This document shows, piece after piece, positions 22,662 through 33,715 of a stretch of DNA of 64,000 nt. Below the pieces are notes generated by a model that saw nothing but the letters and a program-made list of their open reading frames with translations, ran no database searches and was not told where the DNA came from. Made by a program: the position numbers and the translations under genes. Source of the stretch: Atkinsonella hypoxylon. Its lineage: Eukaryota > Ascomycota > Sordariomycetes > Hypocreales > Clavicipitaceae. The DNA is taken from positions 48,497 through 112,496 of the forward strand of contig JFHB01000092.1 of assembly GCA_000729835.1 (NCBI GenBank), given 5' to 3'. Position 1 is the stretch's first letter. Each line of letters begins with the position of its first letter.

Positions 22662-23825
22662 CTAAACTACTTGTGTGGCAACGGTGCCGACAGGTCGCTC
22701 TACGAACTCCATAATACCATCGATGATGTTCTCCCTTGCGTCCTCAGAAGCAACTTTCTTCCCGGCCAAATAGTTAAGCCATAACAATCTAGACAGCCTC
22801 TCGTCTGAGATGGTGCCAATGAGAGTTTTGACATCCCTGCTCTTGATGTCGCCTTCACCGTACATGACGGCAAGCTTGCCCTGTGCGTCGCGACTCAGTA
22901 ACAGCTCCTTCTTCTTCGGGACCTTTCCACGGTTGAAAATGGCCTTGAAATCCTTCAATGCCGAAGCAAAAGCCTCATCATTCAACGCCTTGTCCCGGCC
23001 GGATCGTGCCTGGATAGCACGGACAAACCCATCACGGAGGTGATGAAAGTCGGTGTCGCGAACGGGAACAACGCGGAAAGCACTGCGACATCCAGCCTCT
23101 TTTAGAATAGAATCCCAAGTCTGTTCGCCTTCGACGGCATCGCGCAGGATCTTGCGAAGATGGTCCTTCTCGGTGGGTATAAGGGTCGTCGCCAAAGGAT
23201 TTATCTTCTTCACGAGGTAGCGCTGGAGACGCTCGATGTCTTGTGTCGCCACGTAGAATCCCACCAGGTATACTTGGATACCGAAGAAAGTCACAGTCCT
23301 CATTCCCAATCCTACAAGTGTGAATTCTGTGCCCGTGTTTTCGGTAATGGAAGCAGCGATGGGTGCATTGGCAGATTCATCGACAGTAGGCAGGTCGATA
23401 TCTATGAGTCGAGGAAAGGCCGGAACGACACTGTGCCCTGTGGGAACAATTTCCCGCCCTTGATCGTCGTGAATCACAACCTTTCGCTTCTCGCCGGCTT
23501 CCGTCTTGAAGGTTTCGGTTGGGATGGGGGTGTCGCATTTTGCGGAGATCTTCTCCTTCTCGGCTTGCAGGTCGAGTGCCTTCTTCAGCTTCCAGGCAGT
23601 GTAGACGAAGGAGATAATACCGGCAATGGCACCGGCGGCGAGGAAAGCGGTGCGGTTCTGCTCATAATCGCGGCGTTTTCTATTAAGCTTGTTCAGGTCA
23701 AAGTCCTGCGCTGCTCGAGTAGCTCGTCTGTTGCTCGTGGAGAGAAGTGCCCGGCTGCTCGTTGAAGCCGACAATGGGCGCACTGATGCCCTGGTAAGGG
23801 GGCGGAACACCCATGGTCGCAGCAT
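22662..23825 (-). CDS. aim18: AIM18-like mitochondrial protein with chalcone-isomerase fold
   Basis: Fungal AIM18/AIM46 family, mitochondrial proteins with a chalcone-isomerase-like domain. Related yeast proteins are reported to bind heme, and no isomerase activity is implied. The start is taken at 23825 (MLRPWVFRPLTRASVRPL), which gives an Arg- and Ser-rich presequence. The open frame extends 75 codons further upstream, but that part lacks similarity. A membrane-spanning helix (FLAAGAIAGIISFVYTAWKL) follows near residue 65. The chalcone-isomerase-like region runs from about 150 (FTLVGLGMRTVTFFGIQVY) to the end. The protein is 387 residues from one exon. Its 5' side faces the GH36 fragment at 24277. 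Confidence 0.85.
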   Translation of the reverse strand: MLRPWVFRPLTRASVRPLSASTSSRALLSTSNRRATRAAQDFDLNKLNRKRRDYEQNRTAFLAAGAIAGIISFVYTAWKLKKALDLQAEKEKISAKCDTPIPTETFKTEAGEKRKVVIHDDQGREIVPTGHSVVPAFPRLIDIDLPTVDESANAPIAASITENTGTEFTLVGLGMRTVTFFGIQVYLVGFYVATQDIERLQRYLVKKINPLATTLIPTEKDHLRKILRDAVEGEQTWDSILKEAGCRSAFRVVPVRDTDFHHLRDGFVRAIQARSGRDKALNDEAFASALKDFKAIFNRGKVPKKKELLLSRDAQGKLAVMYGEGDIKSRDVKTLIGTISDERLSRLLWLNYLAGKKVASEDARENIIDGIMEFVERPVGTVATQVV

Positions 23826-24276
23826 TAAGACTCGATGCAGCGACGGTGATGCGAATCTGCGCGGCCGCAATTGTGCATTAATTGATGGGGTAGGTTTGTA
23901 GTTGGAACGCAGACGAATGGCCGCAAACTGTGACGTAGTAGTTACGGGGCTTGCGGAGGGAGGCTCTAACCAATTAAATGCATGCGAGAACAAGGCGTGC
24001 CGTGTCGGCGGATGCTGTGGAGTCATACACCACTGTAGAAGGAAGATCAATGAAATTGCATGAAATTTCTTCCTCGACAGCTTTCATGAGGACAACTGCC
24101 GGAATTCAGTATACTGAAATACTTTTAGATGTGATGAAGAAGAAATACTTGTTCAGAGCCAAGCAGAAAGGGGCCAGCACGAATGGCATACTATGTGTAA
24201 AGTGATACATGGCCATCTGGTGGTGTGGAGAAAAAAAAAAGAAAAGAAAAAAACGCTCGGAAATTAGTCGCAATGA
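23826..24276. other. Upstream region of aim18
   Basis: Non-coding, with a purine-rich run of mostly A at 24231-24253. The promoter of the minus-strand aim18 gene is presumed to lie here. No sequence resembling the missing upstream part of the alpha-galactosidase was recognised. Confidence 0.35.
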
Positions 24277-24660
24277 TGGGCAGGTCATTTGGCCACGGCT
24301 CACCTGCGACAGCGAGCTAAGGCCAAAGTGCCGGATCTAATAAAGCTGGTAGAGAAAGTGAATCCTATCGTGGTTAAAGGCGATCTGTGGTGCCTCCGCT
24401 TGCCCGACGAGTCGAATTATTCCGCAGCGCTGGTCATCTCAGAGGATCATAAGCAGGCAGCCTTGTTCTTCTTCATGTTGTTTCGAGTACATATTGAAGA
24501 CGGTTGGCCCGTGATTCGACTCCAGAGACTTGACGCTGGCGCAATGTATAAAGTCAGCGGTAATCAAACTGTTTCTGGAGCAACTCTAATGAATAAGGGC
24601 ACCCCGTACCAACTCGAAGGCGCATTCGACAGCAAGGCGGTGCTCTTGGAGCAAGTGTAG
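24277..24660 (+). pseudogene. C-terminal fragment of a GH36 alpha-galactosidase
   Basis: An open frame of about 125 residues has no ATG near its beginning. Its frame opens right after a TGA at 24274, and the first in-frame Met is well inside. The protein reads like the end of fungal GH36 alpha-galactosidases: VVKGDLWCLRLPDESNYSA, ALVISEDHKQAALFFF, VIRLQRLDAGAMYKV, SGATLMNKGTPYQLEG and DSKAVLLEQ. These correspond to the C-terminal beta-sandwich after the catalytic barrel. The catalytic aspartates are not present because that region is missing. It is most likely a 5'-truncated remnant. A hidden upstream exon is less likely, given the adjacent poly(A) tract and the aim18 promoter. Family assignment is from remembered motifs. 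Confidence 0.6.
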
Positions 24661-26190
24661 TAGTAGTAGTCCCGATTAGTTGGGGTTAGTGAGACATAAA
24701 TTAAGAATAAAGGGGGATAGACAAGATATATTGAATGCCTACATAAGTTCAGTACAGGAGTGTCCCGGGCCAAAAGAGGGTCTCCATACCATGGTAACAT
24801 GAATAGCTTCTGACTTTGTTATCACACATGGTCGTCAGGGCCAACGACCAGACGTCCGGGGATGCGTTCAGATGCTCCCAAATATGCAGCATAAGCAATA
24901 TTGTGTTTCGAGGTGTATTTTCAGAATTGCAAGGCGCCGCTGCTTTTATCTGCGTTGGGAATGGTTTTAAACTTGCAACCCGCGAAGTTGCTAACTTTGC
25001 GTGTATAGACAAACTGATCATGGAGGCAGAGAGAGGGCCCTGTAACCCTAACCCTAGCGAAACCCTTAAAAACCTACGTGTAACCTTAACCACGACCCTA
25101 ACTTCTATAATTGCCCTACCCAACCCAATGACAAGTACCTTCGCCCTCCCCCATATATTATATACACCTATACATATATGATATATATAATAAATTTAGT
25201 ATTTGTATATAGATATATAATAGTCGAACAAAGCCCGAACGAGGCCAGATGGGACCAGAATTGCTTCATCGCCGTGTGAAACAAACGAGCAAAGTGGTTG
25301 GCTGCAACGCAGAGGCCACGCGCGCATGTATGATGTCCGTGACTTCAGTCCCTTTATTCATGCCGTCGATTGCCGCCCCCTCGTGCACACACCACACCAT
25401 ATCTCACCTTTTACCCCGTAATGAAAAGTTTGAGTGTGCTCTGCTCTGCTCTGTCCTACCCTGCTATCATGCCGCTTGCACCAGGTTGAGCAAATGGTGT
25501 TAACACACGAACCACGCCAGCTTTGCGTCGTCATCAAGGTACCTACCTAGGTACCTGGCTAGGGTCTGGTAACTTAGGAGGCACGTGTATCAGGTACGGG
25601 ACCTACCGGGCGGGTACCTACCTAAGGTACATATGTAGGTACCTAGACTTGGGTAGGTGCACCTGGTAATACTCTCCGCCGTGCTCCGCCGTGCTCCGCG
25701 TCACATCACGTTGCAATAATCATACGGAGTAGACATCAGCATCAGCACCCAGCCCTTCCTAATAAGGCTTGCAGCGACAGCTGGCCCCTGTTCCTACCTC
25801 TCGCAGTCGGTGAGTGACACAAGCAGCCATCAAGAAGACCTCGCATCAAGTTCGGCGCCATCTCTCCATAATCGTCCTGAACTTGCTCTCTGGCAAATAA
25901 TTCTTCCTCCTCTCCCGCCATCACCAGAACCGCCAAGGCTAGGCCTCAACCATACGGCCCTTGCTACGATCCGACCGACGTCTTCCACTCATCCACCCGA
26001 TCGCTCTGCCCGGCCAGCTTCAGGAATCTTGCGCCTGCCTGATCAAGCCCTTCCTGTTGGGGCTGCCCGACTTGGCTGACTGGGCGCCTCCATTGTCGCC
26101 CTGCCCCGCAAACCCGTAGCCCGCAATCCGCAACCATCGCAAAGCAACTTGCGGGCCATCTCTTCCTCATCACTCACCAACCAACTCACC
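24661..26190. other. Intergenic, upstream of grrA, with short repeats
   Basis: No supported gene. It holds two telomere-like CCCTAA units at 25043-25057 and an AT-rich TATATA stretch at 25150-25220. A cluster of GGTACCTA-type words lies at 25538-25650. The likely leader of grrA follows from about 25790. Confidence 0.4.
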
Positions 26191-28677
26191 ATGATTCCTT
26201 CTGCCGCGCCGACAAACATCATGGCAGGGACTTCGAGTGTACCCCCGGAAGAACAGGATGATTCCCGCTCATCCTCATCCAGCTCTTCTCCAGCACCCGC
26301 CGACAACGAAGAGTCCGATTTCTTCCTCGGTGCCAACGACTCCGAGTCATCGTTAGGCGTCCCAAACATCCAGGACATGCAGGTTGAGGACTCCTGCTGG
26401 CCTCCTGTCAACCGTCTGCCAAATGAGATTCTCATTAGTATCTTCGCGAAGCTCGGCGCTACACCAGACCTGTACCACTGTATGCTCGTATCCAAACGTT
26501 GGGCCAGAAATGCCGTCGATCTCTTGTGGCACCGACCAGCCTGCACCGACTGGCAAAATCACAGCAATATCTGCCAAACTCTGGGCCGTGAACACCCCTT
26601 TTTTAGCTATCGAGACTTCATAAAGCGACTAAATCTAGCTGCCCTTGCCGATAAAGTCAACGATGGAAGCGTGCTGCCTCTGGCTTCTTGCACGAGGGTT
26701 GAAAGACTCACCCTGACCAACTGCAAAGGCCTCACCGACTCTGGGCTCATTGCTCTAGTCAGCAACAGCCCCTCATTATTGGCTCTCGACATCTCCAATG
26801 ACAAGAATATCACAGAGAAGTCTATGATCGCCATTGCCGACAACTGCAAGAAGCTGCAAGGCCTCAACATTTCCGGCTGTGACAACATTTCCAACGATAG
26901 CATGATCTATCTTGCACAAAATTGCAAATACATCAAGAGGGTACGCTGCCGTCTTTACTTGGCCCTACGAGACTAGTCTCTATACTGTATCAACAACTAA
27001 TTCCGTCCAGCTCAAACTCAACGAATGCGTCCAGCTTCGCGATAACGCTATTCTAGCATTTGCTGAACACTGTCCCAATATCCTCGAAATCGATCTCCAT
27101 CAATGCACTCATATAGGGAATGGCCCTGTAACCTCGCTGTTTTCAAAAGGAACCAGTCTGAGAGAATTGAGACTTGCTAGTTGCGAGCTCATTGACGATA
27201 CCGCATTTCTTAGCCTACCCGAACAACGGACCTATGAACATCTTCGCATACTCGACATGACATCATGCACCCGGTTGACCGATGCTGCCGTGGAGAAGAT
27301 AATTCATGTTGCGCCCCGACTTCGCAATCTCGTCCTCGCCAAGTGTCGAAACATCACGGATGTTGCTGTCCATGCCATCTCTAAGCTGGGCAAGAATCTT
27401 CATTATGTTCATTTAGGCCACTGTGGTCAGATTACTGATGAAGGTGTCAAGAAGCTCGTTCAGAGCTGCAACCGCATTCGCTATATAGATTTAGGATGCT
27501 GCATAAATCTTACCGATGACTCCGTCAAGAGACTAGCTCTGCTTCCAAAGCTGAAAAGGATCGGACTCGTCAAGTGTAGCTCCATCACTGATGAATCTGT
27601 GTTTGCCTTGGCTGAAGCAGCCTATCGCCCGAGAGTGCGGAGGGACGCTAGTGGTTTATTCATAGGTGGAGAGTACTATACGCCTAGCTTGGAGCGCGTG
27701 CACCTGAGTTACTGTGTCAATCTAACTCTCAAGGTAAATATTTACGTGAGGTTACGCGATGAGAAAGGGTAGTTCTGACAATCTAACAGAGCATCTTGCG
27801 GCTATTGAATTCTTGCCCAAGACTAACCCATCTGAGCTTGACAGGAGTCGCCGCCTTCCAGCGAGATGACTTCCAAAGCTATTGCAGAGCTGCACCGCCT
27901 GGTGAGTTTCTGCAGTTCTGACACTATTTTGATCCCACACCCAGCAGAAAAAAAAAAAAAAAACGGAAGAAAGAAGGTATCTAACATCCCGAGCCAGAAT
28001 TTACACAGCATCAGAGGGATGTGTTCTGCGTATTTTCTGGCAACATGGTATCACAATTTCGAGACTTTCTCAACACTTCGCCGCGATTTGAAGAATTGAG
28101 AGAAGCATTGCCTTATCGCCCTGGTGGCAGTCGCATTCGTGGAGCTGCTGCTAGACGATCTCAGGCTATGGCTAACTATCTCAACTCAGCTGAGGGCGAG
28201 ACGCTCGATGACGAGATGGCCGATGAAGAGGTCGACTTTGATGGACTCGATGGAAGCGATATGGTTGTCGATACTCAAACTCAGAACCAGTTACAAGCGG
28301 GGGGAGTAACGGCTGGTCCTATTCGAGCATCCGCCTTGCCTCCTGTCTCACAATCGATTCCTGTGCCACCCCCAGCACTGAACGCTAGCCAGCACCCATT
28401 TGCCTCTTCTAGCCACGCCCATCCCATGCTCCAACATTTGCAACACCAGCAAGCCGCTGCCATGGGGCCGTTGGCGTTCTCGAGCTTCATGAACAATCAA
28501 CCCGCCTCAGGCAATCCACCATTAAGTGCCCACGGACGGGCGCAAGCCAGCATTGCAACCTTATCCGCACAAGCCAGGCCCTCCGGACTCGTATCATCCT
28601 CTACAGCAGGGTTGGTCAACGGAGCAAGCACTGCAAACATGCACCAGAAACTCCCAGATGACGACGAATTGCTGTAA
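26191..28677 (+). CDS. grrA: GrrA, F-box and leucine-rich-repeat subunit of an SCF ubiquitin ligase
   Basis: Substrate receptor of an SCF ubiquitin ligase, orthologous in layout to yeast Grr1 and Aspergillus GrrA (nutrient signalling, cell cycle, ascospore formation). Four exons: 26191-26940, 27011-27733, 27790-27901 and 27998-28677, giving 754 residues. A Ser-rich N-terminus is followed by the F-box (NRLPNEILISIFAKLG, CMLVSKRWAR) at about residues 73-110. Then come about a dozen LRRs of the cysteine-containing type (LTLTNCKGLTDSGL, LGHCGQITDEG, LVKCSSITDES). The tail contains PPEFTQHQRDVFCVFSG, rebuilt across intron 3, an acidic stretch and a Gln/His/Ser-rich end. Intron 3 contains a poly(A) run near 27950. 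All junctions preserve frame and LRR register. Confidence 0.93.
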
Positions 28678-29743
28678 TGGCTGTTTGGAGGCGGTCCATG
28701 TCCTTGCAGTGGTAAGTAACATGACATCAGGATGGAACGACCTCGGCTCATTTTAGCCTCTGCCACTACTTTGATTAGAGTACGCGAACAATCCGCACGA
28801 TAAGGAGCTCAATAGGCGATTGAATTGGAATACTATTAAAAGGAAACATATATATGGAGTTACTATTTTCTTAGGAGGTAGTCTGTCTGGGTCGTTACAG
28901 AGCACAGAAACGGCGGTTATGAACCACATAAAACAGGGTATACCATGGGAGTTGAATCAGAAAGATCGGGATTATGAAATGTCACTGCTGTGCATATGGA
29001 AGCGTTAGCAGCATGCAAACTCATACGTAACGGACGAGATTTGTACAGTTGGAAGTGTAAGACGCCTCGAGAATACGATAGGAGTTGACAAATAGTCTTA
29101 CCATGGAAGACAACAGCGAATATGCATAGATCGGCGCTATTATAATTGATATATTTTTTTGTCTATGACGCAATTTGTTCCTAGTAATGTCGTGCATACG
29201 AGGAGAAACTTGTCTAGAAAAATGAGAGTAGCTCGGAGCGGGAAGCGGGGTCTCGCGCGCAGTGTGCTCAGATAACAATGAAATGAGGCTTATTCGTGAT
29301 ACTAGCATTCTCTAACATGGGGAATCTCAAGGAATTCGATTTGTAATACACAGAGTAAGGATCACGGGCTCCATATGTGAGGTTACAATAGGGTGCTGCT
29401 ATTAGCGGCCTGCTGCCGGGCAAGTCGGGACGATCTGTGTGCCTGCCTATCTGGACGGGACATAACATTCTTCAGTAATTGCAAGATGTAAGAAGACGAG
29501 TCTGTAGATGACCTGACCATCAGGACATGGTGCTATGATCCACGGCAAAGCGAACAACCCGCGTGAATCATGGCGCGGCAAATTCTTTAGACTGGGGAGC
29601 GGCATGTAAAGAAGAGTAGGTAGGACTTTGTATGTCTAAATTCGAACTGGAACATGACAAGGTCTACGTTTGAAAACCAAGTGGTCATCATATCACCCAT
29701 GGAAACAATTCGAACAAAAGCCAATGTCTGCCCCATGATAACC
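28678..29743. other. Intergenic, between grrA and the ammonium transporter relic
   Basis: No supported gene. It contains the 3' flanks of two convergent units. Short ORFs lack features. Confidence 0.4.
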
Positions 29744-31500
29744 CTACACTATCTCCTGCGAAGTCTTCTCATGCATCGAGCCGTTGGAGGACACAGCGCC
29801 GGAGACAGAGTCAGAAACGTGCCTTGTCAGCTCGACGTAGTCGTATGCGTATTCGCCAGACGCTTCAGAGTCCACGCCGGCGTCCTCGCCGGACGCGGAC
29901 ACTCTGAGGCTCTGACCGGGGACGAGATCCATGACGAAGAGGATGGAGCTGACGGTGAAGCTGCAGGCAGCGGAGGCGCAGATGCCGCAGAGCTGGTAGC
30001 CTAGCTGGACCCAGTGGTGCTCTATCCATCCCATAGGGGCGTACGTGCCACCATCTAGGGCCGCAATATATGATCTACAGACTTTTCGTTTTGAGTCTTT
30101 GTTCAAGGCTCTCGGGGGGGAAAATGGGTCACACTTACGCTGCGAAGATGCCGGTCAGGATGCTGCCTACTGCGCCACCTACGTCGTGGACGGCAAAGAT
30201 ATCGAGGGTATCGTCTACTTTTTTGAGATTCTTAGGCTTGGTGGCAAGATTGTAGTAGGCTTCGCCTACGATACCGACGATGAGGGCCGCCCAGGGCGTT
30301 ACGAAGCCTGCTGCGGGGGTAATGGCCGCGAGGCCGGAGACTGCTCCGCTGCAGAAACCGATGGTTCTATACTTGCGTTAGATGAGAAATGCCTGGCCAA
30401 GGTGAGGATGTGGGTGGGAAAGTGTGTGCGTACGACCACTTCCTCTCCAGTCTATTGTCTAGTACCATCCATGTGCCGGCGCAGCAAGCAGCCAGATTGG
30501 TCACATAGCAGGCCATTATGGCGCGGAGATTCATCCCGAGTGCGGAGCCGCCGCTGAATCCAAACTAGCCGACCCAGAGGAAGACGGTGCCGAGAACGAC
30601 GTTGGTCACGCTGTGAGGTTGGTATGGAAGGCCGTGAGTGGTGGCATAGCCGGCTCGCTTGCCGAGCATGATGGAGTATGCAAGACTTGCGAGGCCGCTG
30701 CAGATACGGACTGGGCCACCACCTGCGAAGTCAAGGATTCCAAATTTGTATAACCATCCGTTTTGGGACTCATTAGGACAAGATCTGGACTTGGGTTTTT
30801 TTTTTTTTTTTTCAGAACTGAGAGAGTTTGGTAACATACAGGATTCCAGTCCAGTATGCAATGGGGCAGTAGACGATTGAGGTGAAGACAAAAATGGAAA
30901 TCGTGGCAGGGAGGATGCGGCCGCGATCTGCGACGGCACCGATAGCCAGAGCTGGACTGATTTTATTTTGGTAAAACTTCTCGTTAGCTTAGATGGGATG
31001 AGCTCCCCCCTCGGGGATCTGGGTGAATAGAGCACTAACGCGATGAAGCAAACACTCCTTGAATAGAGACAAAGGAGAATATCAGGTAGGTTCGGCAAAC
31101 CATTTGGCTGTCCGAGAGTATTCATCAACCATGACTGAGAGAGGTCTCCGATGAAGCCCCGTCCTTCGGTGCCCCTGCTGAATACCAATTTGTATCCCCT
31201 GAAGAACCATTGGAAGCCGACAACGCTAACGGCAATCATGGACAGGAGTATAAGTTGCAGGGCGAACTTTCGTCGAGCAAGACCGCTGTAGAAGAAGCCG
31301 ACACCGGGAATCATGAGCAGAACGAGGACGGCAGATATGGTCATGAAGGCCATGTGACCAGTCTGAGGCTCATACTTGGTTATTGCTCACAACAAGCACG
31401 ACCCTACGAGGGGGCTTTACATCGTAGAAGACGTTGAGGTCCTTCACCCCAGAGGAGTATCCATCGTCAGTCGACTCGGTCGTGCCATTGTACGTTCTAT
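29744..31500 (-). pseudogene. Ammonium transporter (Mep/Amt family), apparently inactivated
   Basis: Exons readable on the minus strand are about 31500-31421, 31362-31040, 30956-30840, 30768-30434, 30366-30139 and 30074-29744. They follow the Mep/Amt fold in order: ALVLLMIPGVGFFYSGLARRK-like, QWFF-GY, PALAIGAVADRGR, LDFAGGGPV, GTVFLWVG, GFCSGAVSGLAAITP, DIFAVHDVGG, GWIEHHWVQLGYQL and a cytosolic EYAYDYVELTR tail. Defects: TAG replaces the conserved Trp after FLWVG (30567-30565). One base is missing in the YWTWNP segment near 30850, shifting frame. Eight codons near 31050 read as conserved YQGVFAS only in another frame. Exon 1 (YNGTTES) has no in-frame ATG. The Trp of FFWGY is Arg. The remainder is well conserved, so inactivation looks recent. 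Several independent sequencing errors are the alternative. Confidence 0.75.
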
Positions 31501-32760
31501 ATCGCTGCTTTTGAATGAATTGTGTCAACTATGCCGGCGACAATGACCTCGTTTATGATAAGTTCCCAGCATGGCAAGTCCGACTGCTAGTATGAATACA
31601 TGATTCAGCGATAGGCTTCATTTTTAGCCAGAGACAATTGCAATCGGCTCAACTATCGAGTTGACCTCACTCATCTAAAACATGCACAGAATGTTATAGA
31701 TGCGCGATGACTACAACGTTGTCATGGGAGGCGAAGTTGCGACAAGGGTGCCACGCGGGCGACAGATTTCATGACTGGACTCGCAGCCCGTTGCCCCTTA
31801 GGACTAGGCCTATAATTTGACCACCCGTGGGTGCCTCTTTACGCGTCACAGAGTTTCCAGGGGGAAGTCTTATGAAATGCCTATCAGTGCGTTAATTATT
31901 CGGTTGATACGGGTCAGGCACAGTTGTTGTGACCAGAACTATCCGTATCCTGCATGTGATGGCGATTCCGCGAATCAGATTGGAGGGTGATGATAATTTG
32001 GCTGGCCGTTTGTCAGGAAACATCAAGGCTCTCATGGGCCGTTAGGGTATTTGATGGCCCGTGTGTACAATGAATTTAAAGGACAAGGAGAATAAAAAGA
32101 GCCGCAACGCCGCTCGTCTGGGTGTAAGAACTTTCGATCTCGCTAGGCAGCTATCAATATGCTTTTAGGGCGCTAACCGCTAGCCGTGCTGTTTGGTTGC
32201 GAGACTTCAACACACAATGAACTGGGCTCACATGCGCAACGGGAACGCTCGAACAACAACCGCGTTGTCGTGTACTGTACACACCGCCAAACCACATTGG
32301 AGACTCTTATAGAATTTCAAATGGCTTCGGATATCTGTCTCGGATGCCAGTGATGGTCATGAAGTGGCTTCAGGAGACTGTCAAGTGATAACTGTTAGCA
32401 ATGAACATGTATGTCTGGACATCGCATATATTTGTAGAATCGGTGATGTGTTTTTTCCATCAACATAAAAGTAGACTTTTTAAAGCACTATACCAAGTCT
32501 TAACTTGGTTATGAGTCTGAAAGCGCAAGTTCTGGCCGTACAGTGACAAAATGTGTGTGCTAAAAACCGGCTTCGTATGTATCTTTTTATTCTCTATTAG
32601 AGCAACCTACCACTGAAAGGAGTTGTGTTCTGCCCGGCATGAGGAGTACTCGCAATCTCTAGAAACGCCGCCATGTGACAATTTTATGTTGAAGGTCATC
32701 GTTGATCGTTAAGCACTGAATGGCTAAGTTTGCATCCGCGTTCCATGATACCAATGTCGC
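31501..32760. other. Intergenic, 1.2 kb
   Basis: Upstream side of the ammonium transporter relic and 3' side of the peptidyl-tRNA hydrolase gene. No ORF of note. Confidence 0.4.
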
Positions 32761-33369
32761 TCATGTCTGCACTTCTATCCGCCACTCATCTTCAAGTTCA
32801 ACCAGCATCTTGGCCACGTCCCATGGCACGACTTCCTCCAGTGCTCTTCGCTGCTCGAGCGAGATCGGGTCCAGGACATATTTACTAACGGTAGCGGCGT
32901 CTCTTTCAGCTGGGCGACCAATCCCTATAGCTATCCGCGCAAATGGCGAAACAGGGTATTTGTTTTGCGAGAGAGAGGTCTTGACGCTTTTAATCCCATT
33001 GTGGCCGCGGGGGCTACGATCCCAAGGCGTGAGCTTGACGTCCCCAAACGTTTTTTCCAATTCGTCGTGAACGATGACAAGGCTCAGTGAAGATGCATCG
33101 TGCTGTTTGAGCATTTCTTGCCAGGCTCTGGCGACAAAAGTGCCTGAGATGTTCATAAGGGTCGGCGACTGAACGAGCGTGTACTTGGACCCCTGAGAGA
33201 CTAGACATGTCTGTTTTCCCATTCTCTTCTCATGAAATGGGGGCTGTCCAAGGACTTTTGTGAGGCCATTAAGAGCAAAGTGACCCGCTGAATGCAAGCT
33301 CTCGTACTTTGGCAGAGGGTTTCCGAGGCTGACGACAAGGAAACGAGGTTTGAACATCGTCACTGTCAT
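32761..33369 (-). CDS. Peptidyl-tRNA hydrolase (Pth1 type)
   Basis: Hydrolyses the ester bond of peptidyl-tRNA released from stalled ribosomes. In fungi this bacterial-type enzyme is usually mitochondrial. The 202-residue single-exon protein has the family's core: LVVSLGNPLPKYESLHSAGH, with catalytic His at residue 26; SPTLMNISGTFV, with the substrate-binding Asn; VIVHDELEKTFGDVKL; and RGHNGIKSV. The first motif is slightly divergent (NPLPKY instead of NPGxxY, HSAG instead of HNVG). A second in-frame Met at residue 5 (33357) could be the start. No clear presequence is visible. It is divergent from the Rvs161 gene, with about 350 bp between start codons. Confidence 0.88.
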   Translation of the reverse strand: MTVTMFKPRFLVVSLGNPLPKYESLHSAGHFALNGLTKVLGQPPFHEKRMGKQTCLVSQGSKYTLVQSPTLMNISGTFVARAWQEMLKQHDASSLSLVIVHDELEKTFGDVKLTPWDRSPRGHNGIKSVKTSLSQNKYPVSPFARIAIGIGRPAERDAATVSKYVLDPISLEQRRALEEVVPWDVAKMLVELEDEWRIEVQT

Positions 33370-33715
33370 ATCTAGGTCAAGGGTCCTGCTTCTGTCAAGT
33401 TAAAATGACCTTGTTACGAGATGAACGCGGTATCACGTGATGCAGACAAATGTGGGCGGAGTCGGACCCGTCATAACATTCGCCTGCCTTGTTCTCAGCA
33501 ACTGCGCCTCGCACCCACCGCTGGCGTAGATACATTACTCTGTTAGCGTGGCTGGTGAGCCTGAACTTCGCCTTCAACAAGGACTTGGACCTCTCAATCC
33601 TAGGCATTGAGCGACTCGCGCATCCTCGGACATCACTGAATAGCCGCGTCGACCTCCAAATTTGTGATCAAACCATTAATATTCCTATTCGATCAAATTA
33701 TTCAGAGTAGCGACG
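33370..33715. promoter_or_regulatory. Shared upstream region of pth and rvs161
   Basis: A 346-bp gap between two divergent start codons must hold both promoters. No ORF or repeat is seen. Confidence 0.5.
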
